Shown here: positions 39,558 to 41,233 of the stretch, piece by piece
How the letters are laid out: each line of letters opens with the position of its first letter
Numbering within the stretch: position 1 is the stretch's first letter
Assembly (NCBI GenBank): GCA_937858825.1
Contig: CALMAI010000013.1
Span: forward strand, 1 to 41,233
Direction: 5' to 3'
DNA: 41,233 nt
DNA from: an uncultured Candidatus Peregrinibacteria bacterium
GTDB lineage: Bacteria > Patescibacteriota > Gracilibacteria > UBA1369
Made by a program: the position numbers and the translations under genes
Notes under the pieces: model-generated
Database searches by the model: none
Seen by the model: only the letters and a program-made list of their open reading frames with translations
Told to the model about the DNA's origin: nothing

Positions 39558-39959
39558 ATGAATTTTTTGGGAACCATTCTTGTGCTCTTTTTCCTTGGGA
39601 TCAGCAACGGAGCAACGCCGTCATCAGAAACCGTGCCAGTGGCAGAACCATTGCCAACAACCGCACCAGCGCCGGCAGATGCCACCACTGAAGATCTTGC
39701 TATGTGTATCACCGACAGCGGGGCAAAATTCTACGGAGCATACTGGTGTCCACATTGTGCCGACCAAAAAGAGCTCTTTGGTGACGCCATGCAGTACATC
39801 GACTACATAGAATGCGACGCAGGCGGCGAAAACGCGCAACCGGAACTCTGCACAAGTAATAACATCACCAGCTATCCAACCTGGATTTTTGCCGACGGAG
39901 AGCGGCTTGTGGGAACACAAGAAATAGAAGTTCTTGCCAGCCAGGCAGGCTGCCTATAA
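39558..39959 (+). CDS. Exported thioredoxin-like CPHC protein 1 (VKOR-Trx-domain type)
   Basis: This 133-residue protein has an N-terminal signal or membrane segment (FLGTILVLFFLGISNGA), an Ala/Pro/Thr-rich linker, then a thioredoxin-like domain from about residue 45: DLAMCITDSGAKFYGAYWCPHCADQKELFG with the CPHC redox motif, YIECDAGGENAQPELC, and NITSYPTWIFADG with the cis-Pro. The pattern matches the C-terminal domain fused to vitamin K epoxide reductase homologues in cyanobacteria and plants, here without the VKOR membrane part. It would act outside the membrane in forming or passing on disulfides. A close paralogue follows 30 bases later. Confidence 0.9.
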   Translation: MNFLGTILVLFFLGISNGATPSSETVPVAEPLPTTAPAPADATTEDLAMCITDSGAKFYGAYWCPHCADQKELFGDAMQYIDYIECDAGGENAQPELCTSNNITSYPTWIFADGERLVGTQEIEVLASQAGCL

Positions 39960-39989
39960 TCTGACTCCCGAAACCTAACAACTATAATT

Positions 39990-40457
39990 ATGAAAAAACT
40001 TCTCACACTTTCACTTTTTTCCATCCTTCTTCTGGGAGCCTGTAAAGGAGAACCGGTTGATGGACAATACGCAGAGTTGGCTCAATGTTTGAGCGACAAA
40101 GGTGTAAAAATGTACGGAGCATTCTGGTGTCCGCATTGCGCAGAACAGAAAGAACTGTTTGGAGACGATTTCCGCTATGTCACCTATGTTGAGTGTGACG
40201 ATCGTGATCCTGCGGGAGATTCAGAGGCATGCCGTGAAGCCGGAGTTCAAAACTATCCAACCTGGATTTTCCCGGGTCAGGAACGGGAAGTGGGAACCAA
40301 AGAGCCGGAATTCCTTGGCAAAAAAGCCAACTGTGAAGTTCCAGGTATGACAGAGACTCCAATCGAATCAGAAGAAACACCAGCGGAAGAGGTTGAGACA
40401 CCAAGCGAGGAAGAAAACACTGACGACACTCCAACAGAAGAAACGACCGAAGCCTAG
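39990..40457 (+). CDS. Lipoprotein thioredoxin-like CPHC protein 2
   Basis: This 155-residue lipoprotein (lipobox LLGAC, Cys about residue 19) carries the same domain as its neighbour: ELAQCLSDKGVKMYGAFWCPHCAEQKELFG, YVECDDRDPAG with SEAC, and NYPTWIFPGQEREVGTKEPE. A 40-residue tail of Glu, Thr and Pro follows. Apart from the CPHC pair, three further Cys (in AQC, VEC and EAC) are conserved between the two paralogues, as in VKOR-linked thioredoxin domains. Anchoring by lipid versus the N-terminal segment of protein 1 may place the two copies differently. A VKOR gene itself is not in the window. queG starts immediately after its stop. Confidence 0.91.
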   Translation: MKKLLTLSLFSILLLGACKGEPVDGQYAELAQCLSDKGVKMYGAFWCPHCAEQKELFGDDFRYVTYVECDDRDPAGDSEACREAGVQNYPTWIFPGQEREVGTKEPEFLGKKANCEVPGMTETPIESEETPAEEVETPSEEENTDDTPTEETTEA

Positions 40458-41233
40458 GTGGAATCATCACAAAAACAACAAATCAGCAGGGGGATTAGGG
40501 CGTTTGCCAAAGAGCTTGGCATCGACCTGATTGGATTCACCCCTGCTGTTTTTGATGAAGAAGGATTAAAAAATCTGGCTCACTTTATTGAGAAGGAACG
40601 GCAGGGCGACATGCACTATTTGGAAGATTTTAAAAAACGAGTGGATCCAAATGTTCTTCTGCCGGGAGCGAAAAGTGTGATTGTGATTGCTATCAACTAT
40701 TTTAGAGAGACGCCGCCAGCTCCAAAAGGGCACGGAAAAGTTGCCCGCTACGCCAACGGCCGCGACTATCACAAAGTCCTCAAAAAGCTACTCAAGCAGC
40801 TGGCGGCCTACATAAACAAACAGGATCCATCAGCGCAAACAAAACTTTGCGTCGACTCCGCGCCACTCCTGGAAAAAGCCTATGCTGTTCGGGCCGGACT
40901 GGGATTCATCGGCAAAAACACCACACTCATCACGCCACAATACGGCAGCTATGTGCTCTTAGGCGAAATCCTCACCAATCTGGAATTGGAGTACGACCAA
41001 CCAGCCGATGGAACCTGCGGAACCTGTACCCGCTGCATCGATGCCTGCCCAACCAAAGCCTTCGCCGGCCCACGCGAACTGGACGCCAAACGCTGCATTT
41101 CATACCTAACCATCGAACACAAAGGTCCAATCCCGCAGGAATTCCACAAGCCCATGGGCAACTGGATTTTCGGTTGCGACATCTGTCAGGAAGTTTGCCC
41201 ATACAACAAACAGTTCGCCAAACCGCTCCAATT
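40458..41233 (+). CDS. queG: Epoxyqueuosine reductase QueG (3' end outside window)
   Basis: QueG uses cobalamin and two 4Fe-4S clusters to reduce epoxyqueuosine to queuosine in tRNA, the last step of that pathway. About 258 residues are visible. They include IGFTPA at the N-terminus, KSVIVIAINYF, ARYANGRDYHKVLKK, the active-site segment CVDSAPLLEKAYAVRAGLGFIGKNT (catalytic Asp), YGSYVLLGEI, and ferredoxin-type Cys clusters CGTCTRCIDACPTKAF and CDICQEVCPYN. The start is a GTG directly abutting the TAG of the preceding gene, suggesting coupled translation; no Shine-Dalgarno sequence is seen. Any C-terminal HEAT-like part lies outside the window. Confidence 0.95.
   Translation, partial: MESSQKQQISRGIRAFAKELGIDLIGFTPAVFDEEGLKNLAHFIEKERQGDMHYLEDFKKRVDPNVLLPGAKSVIVIAINYFRETPPAPKGHGKVARYANGRDYHKVLKKLLKQLAAYINKQDPSAQTKLCVDSAPLLEKAYAVRAGLGFIGKNTTLITPQYGSYVLLGEILTNLELEYDQPADGTCGTCTRCIDACPTKAFAGPRELDAKRCISYLTIEHKGPIPQEFHKPMGNWIFGCDICQEVCPYNKQFAKPLQ

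Noticed and set aside
39983-39988. TATAAT directly before the second CPHC gene
   Set aside because: It ends one base before the ATG, so transcription would begin inside the gene. Read-through from the promoter at 39520 is more likely.

Overview
The window looks like ordinary chromosome from a small-genome bacterium of the Candidate Phyla Radiation / Patescibacteria, possibly Peregrinibacteria-like (phylum-level guess, moderate confidence). Supporting signs are: almost no Shine-Dalgarno sequences before start codons, several transcripts with near-zero leaders, a MurF-type ligase without its N-terminal domain, a VanW/YoaR-type wall protein, and many exported proteins built from the 'IQFG...FE.SDD' module that I associate with CPR surface proteins. 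UGA is used as a stop (for example the ATGA overlap of holB with the next gene, and the ends of the patatin gene and of the gene at 35225), so this is not one of the lineages that read UGA as glycine. No rRNA, tRNA, CRISPR array, insertion sequence or phage gene was seen.

Layout. 1-3521 (minus): dnaN followed directly by mfd (cut by the window edge). 3834-9510 (plus): an unknown charged protein, a patatin-like phospholipase, a lipoprotein, a cysteine desulfurase, RNase Y and a small lysine-rich membrane protein; then a large VanW-domain protein to 11824. 11834-14853 (minus): murF-holB-TPR protein, tightly coupled. 14975-16750 (plus): a cyclophilin lipoprotein, a truncated acylphosphatase and a GNAT acetyltransferase. 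16771-17846 (minus): infC-rpmI-rplT, with infC apparently starting at an AUC codon. 17986-19422 (minus): a GC-rich cation/proton antiporter with its own terminator, probably acquired by transfer.

19717-32804 (plus) is the accessory heart of the window: five large exported modular surface proteins (two with right-handed beta-helix regions), two SLH-domain proteins with helical C-terminal halves, and a proline-rich protein with a C-terminal membrane anchor. Together they look like a cell-envelope or S-layer display locus.

32807-39511 (minus): recR, three divergent paralogues of an unrecognised family surrounding folE, a carB whose sequence resembles the carbamoyl-phosphate synthetase of animal CAD more than that of E. 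coli, and a YqcC-family gene. 39558-41233 (plus): two tandem exported thioredoxin-like CPHC proteins resembling the C-terminal domain of VKOR-thioredoxin fusions, then queG (cut by the window edge).

The genes visible here support replication and repair (dnaN, holB, mfd, recR), translation (infC, rpmI, rplT, queG), RNA decay (rny), wall synthesis (murF, VanW protein), pterin and pyrimidine/arginine precursor synthesis (folE, carB), and an exported oxidative-folding and surface-protein programme.
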